Part shown: piece after piece, positions 7,850 through 16,599 of the stretch
How the letters are laid out: the number at the start of each line of letters is the position of its first letter
How positions within the stretch are numbered: position 1 is the stretch's first letter
The notes under the pieces: generated by a model
Databases searched by the model: none
Told to the model about the DNA's origin: nothing
What the model saw: only the letters and a program-made list of their open reading frames with translations
Position numbers and translations under genes: made by a program
NCBI GenBank assembly: GCA_039105265.1
Contig: JAPFFF010000034.1
Coordinates: 682,001 to 746,000, forward strand
Length of the DNA stretch: 64,000 nucleotides
Reading direction: 5' to 3'
DNA from: Tritrichomonas musculus
Lineage: Eukaryota > Parabasalia > Tritrichomonadida > Tritrichomonadidae

Positions 7850-9253
7850 ATGAGTAGACATTATGATCATGCGACTAATACCCTCACGATAGAACCCGGA
7901 CAATATGATAATTTACATAAAAACAATGCTATAGATCAAATAACTATTAGTCCAAATGGTCACACCATTTATATAATACCTCACGTGATAATACCACCAC
8001 CATTTGTACGTAACTTCTTTGCTCGAAAAGAGCCTGATGAGGATGGCATTGGAATTAAGTCTATAAAATATTACTTCTGTTTGTCAAATTCGTATGATGC
8101 GGATTATATCTGGACTTGGGAAAACTCATTCGATAAAGATGTTGTTTATCTAGAGAAGTTCCCAGGGGAACGTCCAAAACGACTAACTGATAATATGAAT
8201 ATATGTTTGCCAGTTAAATATTTCGAGGTAAACATTGTTAATAAAGTTCGGCTAACAGTTGGGCGAAGTAGCGACGTAGGATTTTATATCCCATTATTGG
8301 CTGAAGAGAGTGACCAAATACCTACTGTGAATATTGTTCAAAACACTCGTGTATATCACAGCCCTAATAAGTCCAGACAAAGTGAGAAGAATATTGAGTT
8401 TGCATTTGCCAAAAAACCCACAAATGCACCTCGTCCAAAACCCCTTCCACCACCACCAGGTGTAACGCCAATTACAACTGAACAACGTATTAATGATATA
8501 CGCAAACAGCCCAAGGTTGATGGCAATGGTGTATATCGTTCGACGGATATTCGGCCTGCAACCGCACCAATTACTCTAGCTAAGAAAAATGGTGATAAGC
8601 AGGAATATCGCGTAAAATATGAAACACAGTATGACCTGGTTAGAAATATTCGAAATAGACTACAGCAAAGCAAGCTCGATTTCGAGGCCATAAGTAATCC
8701 AAGCATACAATCATCAGCTAGGGTTCTAACACCAAACAAGAGTCAAAACCGAATTGCTAGCAAACCGCGTGATAGAATACGTGATACTCCAACACCATCC
8801 AAATCCAATTCGGTATCATTTGGACCATCATTCAAAAACATCGGATTCCAGCCCAAGCAGGAAGCAATTTCATTGCCGAGCGCTAGCGAACTGCGTTCTA
8901 ACTCCCAAAGTCTGCATATTGAGGACCTTGATAATAGTGAATCAACTGAAATATATCAGTTCATGGCACCTGAATCACCAATACAACCTATCCAACCACC
9001 TCCACATATATCATCTACTAGTGGTTTGAATAGCAAGATACATATTCCACCCGATATGATGCCTAGACCGTCATCAGCTAAGTCCAAAAATAGTAGTTCT
9101 AAAACCAGATCTACGGCAAAGCCATCTACGGCAAAGCCATCTACGGCGAAGCCATCCACGGCAAAGCCATCCGCACAACCGGTAATTAAATTCAAAGGGT
9201 TTGGGTTCCAAGGTTTTAACAAAGATAATGATATGGGTGATATCCCCGATTAA
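7850..9253 (+). CDS. Beta-rich protein with Pro/Ser-rich tail, possible minor capsid protein (467 aa)
   Basis: Residues 1-160 form a beta-rich region (TIEPGQYDNLH, HTIYIIPHVIIPPPFVRNFF, CLPVKYFEVNIV). The rest is low-complexity, Pro/Ser/Lys-rich and probably disordered, ending with four STAKP-type units near residue 420 and a short conserved-looking end (IKFKGFGFQGFN). Given the element family, the N-terminal domain could be the penton-like minor capsid protein, but I see no decisive motif. It is convergent with the 1,589-aa gene, with a gap of only 2 bases. Confidence 0.55.
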   Translation: MSRHYDHATNTLTIEPGQYDNLHKNNAIDQITISPNGHTIYIIPHVIIPPPFVRNFFARKEPDEDGIGIKSIKYYFCLSNSYDADYIWTWENSFDKDVVYLEKFPGERPKRLTDNMNICLPVKYFEVNIVNKVRLTVGRSSDVGFYIPLLAEESDQIPTVNIVQNTRVYHSPNKSRQSEKNIEFAFAKKPTNAPRPKPLPPPPGVTPITTEQRINDIRKQPKVDGNGVYRSTDIRPATAPITLAKKNGDKQEYRVKYETQYDLVRNIRNRLQQSKLDFEAISNPSIQSSARVLTPNKSQNRIASKPRDRIRDTPTPSKSNSVSFGPSFKNIGFQPKQEAISLPSASELRSNSQSLHIEDLDNSESTEIYQFMAPESPIQPIQPPPHISSTSGLNSKIHIPPDMMPRPSSAKSKNSSSKTRSTAKPSTAKPSTAKPSTAKPSAQPVIKFKGFGFQGFNKDNDMGDIPD

Positions 9254-9255
9254 AT

Positions 9256-12200
9256 TCATTCTTCTGCTTCTTCTAATTGCTCAAAGTCGTCTATGAAGTA
9301 TTGTTTTACAGCATTTTTACGAGCCACTTCAGCTGATTGAGCTTTAGACTCCTTGTAATCAGCATATCCCCTATTCTTATAAAGATCAGTATCCAGGAAT
9401 TGGATGAGATTATTTTTGTACTGATCTCGATTATGCTTCAAACGCTTCTTGTCTCCATAAACAGCAGTATTATATAACTTTTGCAACAACCCTTGACTTG
9501 ACGCTTTAGAAGGGTCTACCTTCATACCATTTATGAATACAACATAAACGAGTCTGTTCATGATGAATTTGAAACGTTCACTCCATCTATCCTCTGGAAT
9601 CGCTGCTTCATTAGTAGTGAAATTAATATGCTTACGAATGGCTTCCCGAGTATCTTCTTGAAGTTTTCCACCAACAGATATATTATATTCCTTGGAATTG
9701 ACCTTCTTATAAAGGAGCCAATCTGAATAAGCTATCTTCCGACCCCTACTAGCTTCAATGGAACGTAGAGCTGGTTGATCATATAGTACAGCAAACATTG
9801 CATTAGTACTAGTGAGATAATCTGTTAATTTCCTGAGTGGACCAACAGGCTTATAGTACTGATTCCAAAAGAAATGCCATAAATGGGAGAACACAGATGC
9901 CCAATATGAATTTGGTGTTAATCGTTTACTTATTCTGGGTTTAGGTAATCCAAGCTTTGAATAAGTATCAATCATATTACTCATACTCTCATTCGCCTCC
10001 AACTCATACTCACCAGTTTCCCAATTAACTTTATCAATTGATTTCTGGAACATATCAGCCAACCACGCATTAAATGGGTTCTGTTTACGAGCTTGCTTTG
10101 TCGAGTATGTTGCAGCCCAAGCCTTCTTATATGGTGATGCTTGAACGAGTTGATATCCATTTATAATGACTGGACTACCACGTTTATCAACAAGGACAAT
10201 ATCATCAACCTGGTCTCCATTAAGATCAGTAATGGCATTGCCTAATGGGTCTGAGGAGTTTGTTGGTAGTAATCTATATAAAGGTATTCCATCAGCATCG
10301 AGATGATTCTTACAGTATTCATGTGCAGTATCTCTTTGAGCTGCATCTGGAATATATTTAATTCGATAGTTCCCATTAATGATTAAGTCGAGGAAGTCAC
10401 GTTTGTATTTAGATGTGTCATGAACCTTTGATAAATTGTGTATTTTAAACTTACCCATCGCATCAGATACTTGTTCATAACCTTTACCTTTTCGGATTCC
10501 CGTGGTTCCACGTCTTTTGGCTTGGTATTCGGATAATAATTGTGTATTGTCAAATGGGGTTTCTTGAGTTAGATCTTCTATGAATGATGCTGTACCCTCA
10601 TCATGACCCCAATTACCAATATCATCATCTTCTGGTGACGTGATTTCCTTAAAATTGTTAAGTGTATCAGATCCTATAAAGGATGGTGCTTCTGCCATTG
10701 TTTCTTTAGGTGAAGAAAAAATGTTATTATTTGTATACTCGATTTCAGGGGATATATTTGTCATCGATAGGGACTTCGCTAGGGACTTCGCTAGGGACTT
10801 CGCTTGAGATATCAATTGGGATGTCGCTTTGAATTCCGCTTCCTCCTCTTCCTCCTCGATATGTGGTTCCTCAGGGATATCCGCTAATGGGATCTCCGAG
10901 GGTTCCTCAGGGGGTTCTACGATAGGGACTTCGCTTGGGACTTCGCTTGGGACTTCGCTTGGGACTTCGCTTGGATCTCCAGGGGCTACTACCTTGGGTA
11001 CCGATCCAGGGATATCCGCTAATGGGATCTCCGAGGGTTCCTCAGGGGGTTCTACGATAGGGACTTCGCTAGGGACTTCGCTTGGGACTTCGCTTGGGAC
11101 TTCGCTTGGATCTCCTTGGGGTATCGCTTGGAGTTTCAAATATTGGTTCGGATATTGGAAGTAAGTCTTGGCATACATCGTAAGCCTTTTCTTCAACTCG
11201 TCAACCTGATCGTTACTACGAAAGTCTGTTTTGTCCCAATTTTGCTTCATCTCATTGATCGCATTTACTATCTCTTCGTCGTACAAGTCTGAATTATTGA
11301 TGACTTGTATAATATTATTGATGAACGATTTTGATATATCGCATACAACCGATAAAAACCTAAGGATCTTATTGTATTTGGGGTACTTGACTTCGCTATA
11401 ATCATCATCATCATCATCATCACTTGAGTCTTCGCTTGGATCTCCTGAGGGTTCCGATCCTGGAATATCCCCTAATGGCTTCTTTGGGGATTTCAGTAGG
11501 GATTTCCGTAGGGACTTCGCTTGGGGTTTCGGTTTGGGTTTCGACTGGGACTTCGCTTGGGACTTCGCTTGGGACTTCGCTTGAGGCTTCGCTTGGGACT
11601 TCGCTTGAGGTGGTACGATTGGATCTCCTTCGGGCTTCGGTTGGGGTTTCAAATATTTATTCGGATTTCTGAAATACATTGAAGCGCTCTGCTTAAGGAG
11701 GTTCTTCAAACTTGTAACTGACCTAGTATCATTTAAGTGGGTTCGTGCATAAGCTTTCCTCATATTATCGATTGCATTTACTATCGCATCGACGTACAAT
11801 TCTGGATTATTGATGACATGTGTCATATTAGTGATCCAATCATCTGACACTCCGCATTCACTAGATAAATACTCAAGAAGCTTACAGTGTTGGACGTCAA
11901 TACTATCACCCTCTTTGATGGGTTCCGCTTTGGGTTCCGGTCCGGGGATATCCGCTAATGGCTTTGCTTTGGGTGGTACTTTGGGTTCCGCTTTGGACTT
12001 CGGTTTGGGCTTCGACTGGGACTTCGGTTGAGGCTTTGCTTTGGACTTCGACTGGGACTTCGCGATAGGGACTTCGCTTGGATCTCCTTGGGGTTCCGAT
12101 CCTGGAATGTCCCCTAATGGTTCCGCTTTGGGCTTCGCTTTGGACTTCGACTGGGGCTTCGGTTGGGGTTCCAAATATTTACGCAGGTCTCTGAAGAAAG

Positions 12201-14025
12201 TATCGACAATAGGTTTAAGTCTTGCTTTAATTTTTTCACGATCACGTTTCTTATCGTCGTATGTATTCCAAATATCTATCATGCTACGCACTTCATTTAC
12301 TAACTCCTCATTATACGCATCTGGATTAGTGATGACATGTTTCATATTAGTGATGTCTTCATCTGGTATTTTGAAATATACACGTATAAATGTATAAAAC
12401 TTAATGAATTCGCGGTTCGGGCCAGATTCGGGTTCAGGAATATTCCATAATGATTTCGCTTGGGGTTCCGATCCTGGGATATCTCCCAATGGTTCCTGTT
12501 GGGGTGGTACTTTGGGTTCCGATCCTGGAATATCCCCTAATGGTTCCTGTTTGGGTGGTACTTTGGGTTTCAAATATTTATGCAGACTATAACCTGCGAA
12601 GAAACCGGAAAAACTAGTCAGTTTCAGATCATCGAGTAAACTGGTCATATGAGGTACTATTGTACGCATCGGTTCATGATCATAGAACACTTTTCTCAAG
12701 TTTCGGAGGTAATTTAGTATCTCATCATTATACATATCTGGATTATTGATGACATGTACCATATTAGTGATTTCTTCATCTGATATATCGTAGTCATGTA
12801 AAGCCATAAGAAGCTCACGATATGTGGGGTCCTTGGCTTTACCAACGATATTTATAATCTCTTGGGGCTCCAGATAAAAATCCGAATCTGTGAAGAACTC
12901 GTAGGCAAGAGTACCAAGCTCATGCTTCAAACGTTTAACCTGATTAGGATCATTAAAGTTGGTAATAGACTCCCAAGTACTTTTCAGATCATTGAGTATA
13001 CGTAATCCTTCTACTTTGTAAGCATATGAATTTTCGATACCCCATTTCAACTTTTGGATTTCTTCATCTGACACTTTGCATTTACTAGATAAAAACTCAA
13101 GGATCTTACGGTATGTGGGGTGTTGAGCTCTAGAAACAATCGCTTGGGCCCATAAATATGAATATGGATCTTTGAAGTAAGTCGTGACATAATTCATAAG
13201 ACTTTGCTTCAAACGATCAACCTGATTAGGATTATTAAAGTCGGTAGACTCCCAAGCGCGTTTCATCTCATCGATCGCATTTACTATCTCTGGTGTGTAT
13301 GCTTCTGTATAAGTGAGGACTTGTATAATATTATTCACGACTTCATCTGATATACCACATTCACTATATAAAAACTTAATGACCTCACGGGTTGCGTGAT
13401 CCTGGATCTTATAATAATTGAGAGTTCTAATCGGCTGAGGTGCCATATATGGTTCAATATCTTTGAATATGGGGATATACTGCTTAATCTTTTCCTTCAC
13501 AATTTTTTCGTGAGCATCATCTGATTTATAATAGTAGTATTTATCCCAAGCTTCAAACATCTCCTTGATTACCTGTTTTATCTCATCACCGTACATGTCT
13601 GGCGTCTCGATGACATCTTTCATAGCCTGGAAGACAAATGTTATATCAGGGGTGTTGATAAATGATCTATCAGAGAGGCCAAAATCTGATGCTCTGAATT
13701 CAGTAGATAAAAACTTATAAAACCCCTCGGCTGAGAGATCCGGGGTTTTATACTGTGGGTCAATCAAATATTGGTTCAGATCTCTTAACTTGGATGCAGT
13801 ACCATTAACAACACTATTTAAAGGTGGTTTACCATTTCTAGATGAATCGTACATGGCTTTCAGATCATCGAGTATTTCTTTGGCCTCTTCATTGAAGAAT
13901 CTTGGATGATCGATGACATACAATATATTATAGATGAGCCCATTTGGTACTTCACGTAAATTTAAATAAATAAGAAGCTCACGGGTTACGCGATCCTGGA
14001 CTTCCTTACTAATACGGCTAAGCAT
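9256..14025 (-). CDS. Giant repeat protein, unknown function (1,589 aa)
   Basis: About eight copies of a helical unit of roughly 45 residues are spread over residues 10 to 960. Each has the form (F/Y)LxxxCxxSDExxxNxxxVIxNPxxYxxExxNxxxxMxxxW, and they occur singly or separated by Pro/Lys/Ser/Ala linkers. The linkers contain many PGSEP, PxADIP, QAKS and PSEV iterations, so the DNA also has tandem GGGACTTCGCTT-like repeats at about 10,770-11,110 and 11,500-12,100. From about residue 1,150 the repeats stop and a unique 440-aa region begins (KGYEQVSDAMGKFKIHNLSK to the end). No known domain was found. It is divergent from the fibre-like gene across an 18-bp spacer. A structural, tape-like or vertex-linked role is conceivable but unproven. 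Confidence 0.8.
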   Translation of the reverse strand: MLSRISKEVQDRVTRELLIYLNLREVPNGLIYNILYVIDHPRFFNEEAKEILDDLKAMYDSSRNGKPPLNSVVNGTASKLRDLNQYLIDPQYKTPDLSAEGFYKFLSTEFRASDFGLSDRSFINTPDITFVFQAMKDVIETPDMYGDEIKQVIKEMFEAWDKYYYYKSDDAHEKIVKEKIKQYIPIFKDIEPYMAPQPIRTLNYYKIQDHATREVIKFLYSECGISDEVVNNIIQVLTYTEAYTPEIVNAIDEMKRAWESTDFNNPNQVDRLKQSLMNYVTTYFKDPYSYLWAQAIVSRAQHPTYRKILEFLSSKCKVSDEEIQKLKWGIENSYAYKVEGLRILNDLKSTWESITNFNDPNQVKRLKHELGTLAYEFFTDSDFYLEPQEIINIVGKAKDPTYRELLMALHDYDISDEEITNMVHVINNPDMYNDEILNYLRNLRKVFYDHEPMRTIVPHMTSLLDDLKLTSFSGFFAGYSLHKYLKPKVPPKQEPLGDIPGSEPKVPPQQEPLGDIPGSEPQAKSLWNIPEPESGPNREFIKFYTFIRVYFKIPDEDITNMKHVITNPDAYNEELVNEVRSMIDIWNTYDDKKRDREKIKARLKPIVDTFFRDLRKYLEPQPKPQSKSKAKPKAEPLGDIPGSEPQGDPSEVPIAKSQSKSKAKPQPKSQSKPKPKSKAEPKVPPKAKPLADIPGPEPKAEPIKEGDSIDVQHCKLLEYLSSECGVSDDWITNMTHVINNPELYVDAIVNAIDNMRKAYARTHLNDTRSVTSLKNLLKQSASMYFRNPNKYLKPQPKPEGDPIVPPQAKSQAKPQAKSQAKSQAKSQSKPKPKPQAKSLRKSLLKSPKKPLGDIPGSEPSGDPSEDSSDDDDDDDYSEVKYPKYNKILRFLSVVCDISKSFINNIIQVINNSDLYDEEIVNAINEMKQNWDKTDFRSNDQVDELKKRLTMYAKTYFQYPNQYLKLQAIPQGDPSEVPSEVPSEVPSEVPIVEPPEEPSEIPLADIPGSVPKVVAPGDPSEVPSEVPSEVPSEVPIVEPPEEPSEIPLADIPEEPHIEEEEEEAEFKATSQLISQAKSLAKSLAKSLSMTNISPEIEYTNNNIFSSPKETMAEAPSFIGSDTLNNFKEITSPEDDDIGNWGHDEGTASFIEDLTQETPFDNTQLLSEYQAKRRGTTGIRKGKGYEQVSDAMGKFKIHNLSKVHDTSKYKRDFLDLIINGNYRIKYIPDAAQRDTAHEYCKNHLDADGIPLYRLLPTNSSDPLGNAITDLNGDQVDDIVLVDKRGSPVIINGYQLVQASPYKKAWAATYSTKQARKQNPFNAWLADMFQKSIDKVNWETGEYELEANESMSNMIDTYSKLGLPKPRISKRLTPNSYWASVFSHLWHFFWNQYYKPVGPLRKLTDYLTSTNAMFAVLYDQPALRSIEASRGRKIAYSDWLLYKKVNSKEYNISVGGKLQEDTREAIRKHINFTTNEAAIPEDRWSERFKFIMNRLVYVVFINGMKVDPSKASSQGLLQKLYNTAVYGDKKRLKHNRDQYKNNLIQFLDTDLYKNRGYADYKESKAQSAEVARKNAVKQYFIDDFEQLEEAEE

Positions 14026-14043
14026 ACCTTTATTTTATATTAA
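14026..14043. promoter_or_regulatory. 18-bp divergent spacer with T-rich motif
   Basis: Only 18 bases separate the ATGs of the 1,589-aa and fibre-like genes. They include TTATTTTATATTAA, a variant of the T-rich upstream motif, so both genes must start transcription inside or very near this spacer or inside each other. Confidence 0.4.
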
Positions 14044-16509
14044 ATGTTCAGTATAGAACAGAGTGGATTTTCTATAAAAGCGTCCACTATTGACGAGTTA
14101 CTAATAGAGTACATCAAAAAGTATGCATGCATGTGTCATGCTAATGGGTCCAATGGCTCGAATATAACTGGTCCCAACCAGGAGCAGATCAAGGAACTCA
14201 TTACGAGTACAGTTGGTGAGCAACTCGAAAAATATGCCTTAGCCAAGGACCTTGAGTCATACGCTTTGCAAACCCAGCTATTCGACTATGTGAAAACCGA
14301 GGATTTCAATACGGAGATGCTGAAGTACGCATCAAGTGAAGATGTGGATGGTGCCATTGGGGAATTACGTGATTACATCGCCAAAAACTGTGCGCTATCT
14401 ACTGAAATACCTGAGGTCCCTGAGAACATCGTTACGAGTGATTCATTGAGTACTGCTTTGGAACCGTACGCGAAGCTTGCGAACTTAGGTGAGTACGCGA
14501 AGACCCAGGACTTACAGTCTTATGTGAAGACCCAGGACCTCCCGGAGATACCCACAGATTTGGTTAATGGATCTGCATTGAGTACTGCGTTGGAACCATA
14601 TGCTTTGACAACAGATATAACCCATGCTATTGATCAAGTGAAGAGCGATATCCCAGAGATTATTGAGGGTCAAACAACAATCCAATTCACAATCGTCAAT
14701 AATACAATCCCTGATTTGGACTACGACACATATCATGAACTGATTGAGCAATATGGGTTGGATATTGTCTCATCAGACAGTTACTATACGGCCCATTATG
14801 TTCACGCAGACTATTCGTACAATGACGATGATGATAATCTACCCTCTCAGATACTGCGCATGGAAGGAAGTGATTCTAGTCTTTGGTATCTGTATAACTC
14901 CCATGAGTTAATCAATCCAGGAACTGGTGATACACCGGAAATACTGTCATGTTCAATAACCAAAACTGTCGAACCAACAGACAAAAACGCCTATTCGGCT
15001 AGATACGTGTCGAACACTTATGCTTTGAAATCGGATATCCCGGAACCAGTTGACTTGACACCATATTATACTAGTGGTCAGGCTGATGAGAAGTTCGTCG
15101 ATGAAGATGAGCTCGCATATGAATTAGATAAGTATGAGACCAAGGATGTGGCTGATGGGAAGTATGCGAAGCTTGCGAACTTAGGTGAGTATGCATTGAA
15201 AACGGATATCCCTGAGATCCCCACAGATTTGGTTAATGAATCTGCACTGAGTACCGCACTATATGGCACTGAATTGAATATTGAATATCCAGCAAAATTA
15301 TCTGAGGGTGCATATATTACCCCTAAGCTACCCAATGCTGGAGTTCATTTGGTATTTGATGTTAATTGGGGTGATAATCAAGATGATGATATAATGCATA
15401 TTGATGTAGTATTTAAACCAAATGGTTCTACTAGCACTTTTGATAGCATGGACGGGTATGATAGCAATGGCAAACACATTGATAGAATAATATGGCGTCA
15501 TGATGATGGACAAATTGTATATGTATCATATATTGCAGCACATAGAAATAATAATCCAATAGCATATAATTTCATTAGAGCACAAATCGAATCACCATTT
15601 ATCAAAGACTCGAATGTTGTTGATGAAAGTCCAGAACGATTCACAATTCAATGTGCGCAGAATGATAGTGGTTGTGTAATCCCAGATGAATATATCAGAA
15701 GGGTATTAACAACCAAAAATATTATCGTGAAGTTCAAACGAAATGCCGAAGATGCATCATATGAAGAAGCCGAATATACGTATTCTGGTCGAAAGGGTGC
15801 AAATCTCATATACAAATCAACCGGGGATGATGCGCCAGCTCTCAACCCCTCTGGGGGTGAATCAACCGGGGAAGAATCAATAGATATTCGTGTAGGTACA
15901 CGTGTCGTCTCATTGAGAGCCGTGGATGATACACTGACTAATATATATGATGCGTCTATCACATTAATCAGCAACCAACCTGTGAGCGATGATATGATCA
16001 CTTCGGTGAAATATGTTGATGGGAAATATGCATTGAAGTCATATGTTGATAAACTACACGCAATCGCCAGTACAACCATCACCCACTACTCCCCAATCGA
16101 GTCATCGGTTAACACCATCACCGATTTCGTCATTGGAGCTCCAGTATATATGACCGGTAAGGTATATCATCGTGAGGATTCGAAATGGATCCCTAGCACT
16201 GAAGCTGACACCACTGATTGCATATGTAGTGTGAAGACCACTGGTACCTGGAAGGAGTATGTTGGTATATGCGTGAGAATCGATGAAGCCAATGGTTGTA
16301 TCACATTCGCCACTCATGGGGATTACATGGTTAAGGTCGAGGACTCCTCATGCTATTCCATTGGGGATGAGGTATTCATTGATAACGCTGATAATAAACT
16401 GAAGATACTCACTGGTGAGACCGCGATAACCTCAAAAATAAATCGTATGACCGTGGGCATCATAACTGGTATCATCAACGGATCCACATTAGCTGTGTTT
16501 AAGGCCTAA
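14044..16509 (+). CDS. Fibre/spike-like protein (821 aa)
   Basis: Residues 1-35 form an N-terminal anchor-like region (FSIEQSGFSIKASTIDELLI) followed by a Gly/Asn-rich hinge. Residues 50-390 contain repeated short helical or shaft units of the type YAKLANLGEYAKTQDL, LPEIPTDLVNxSALSTALEPY and YALKTDIPE, closely recalling bacteriophage and adenovirus-type trimeric tail-fibre shafts. Residues 200-330 and 400-640 hold beta-rich inserts, and residues 690-821 a Gly-rich beta domain (VGICVRIDEANGCITFATHG, GIITGIINGSTLAVFKA) like phage fibre tips. The role as a fibre is inferred from repeats and architecture. It is divergent from the giant repeat protein. Confidence 0.65.
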   Translation: MFSIEQSGFSIKASTIDELLIEYIKKYACMCHANGSNGSNITGPNQEQIKELITSTVGEQLEKYALAKDLESYALQTQLFDYVKTEDFNTEMLKYASSEDVDGAIGELRDYIAKNCALSTEIPEVPENIVTSDSLSTALEPYAKLANLGEYAKTQDLQSYVKTQDLPEIPTDLVNGSALSTALEPYALTTDITHAIDQVKSDIPEIIEGQTTIQFTIVNNTIPDLDYDTYHELIEQYGLDIVSSDSYYTAHYVHADYSYNDDDDNLPSQILRMEGSDSSLWYLYNSHELINPGTGDTPEILSCSITKTVEPTDKNAYSARYVSNTYALKSDIPEPVDLTPYYTSGQADEKFVDEDELAYELDKYETKDVADGKYAKLANLGEYALKTDIPEIPTDLVNESALSTALYGTELNIEYPAKLSEGAYITPKLPNAGVHLVFDVNWGDNQDDDIMHIDVVFKPNGSTSTFDSMDGYDSNGKHIDRIIWRHDDGQIVYVSYIAAHRNNNPIAYNFIRAQIESPFIKDSNVVDESPERFTIQCAQNDSGCVIPDEYIRRVLTTKNIIVKFKRNAEDASYEEAEYTYSGRKGANLIYKSTGDDAPALNPSGGESTGEESIDIRVGTRVVSLRAVDDTLTNIYDASITLISNQPVSDDMITSVKYVDGKYALKSYVDKLHAIASTTITHYSPIESSVNTITDFVIGAPVYMTGKVYHREDSKWIPSTEADTTDCICSVKTTGTWKEYVGICVRIDEANGCITFATHGDYMVKVEDSSCYSIGDEVFIDNADNKLKILTGETAITSKINRMTVGIITGIINGSTLAVFKA

Positions 16510-16513
16510 TTCT

Positions 16514-16594
16514 GGGTCTGGTAGAATTCTACCACACCCCATATTTAGGGGTTATCACCATGAAATCCGGGTCTGCGGGAAATCCCGTCGACCC
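16514..16594. terminator. Three-hairpin bidirectional terminator region with palindromic element copy 2
   Basis: Between the convergent fibre-like and polymerase genes lie three dyads: a 26-base near-palindrome at 16,514-16,539 around TGGTAGAATTCTACCA, CCCC-ATATTTA-GGGG at 16,537-16,551, and GGGTC...GACCC with an inner CGGG-AAAT-CCCG ending at 16,594. The first is copy 2 of the dispersed element. The position between two stop codons fits transcript ends for both genes. Confidence 0.55.
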
Positions 16595-16599
16595 CATAT

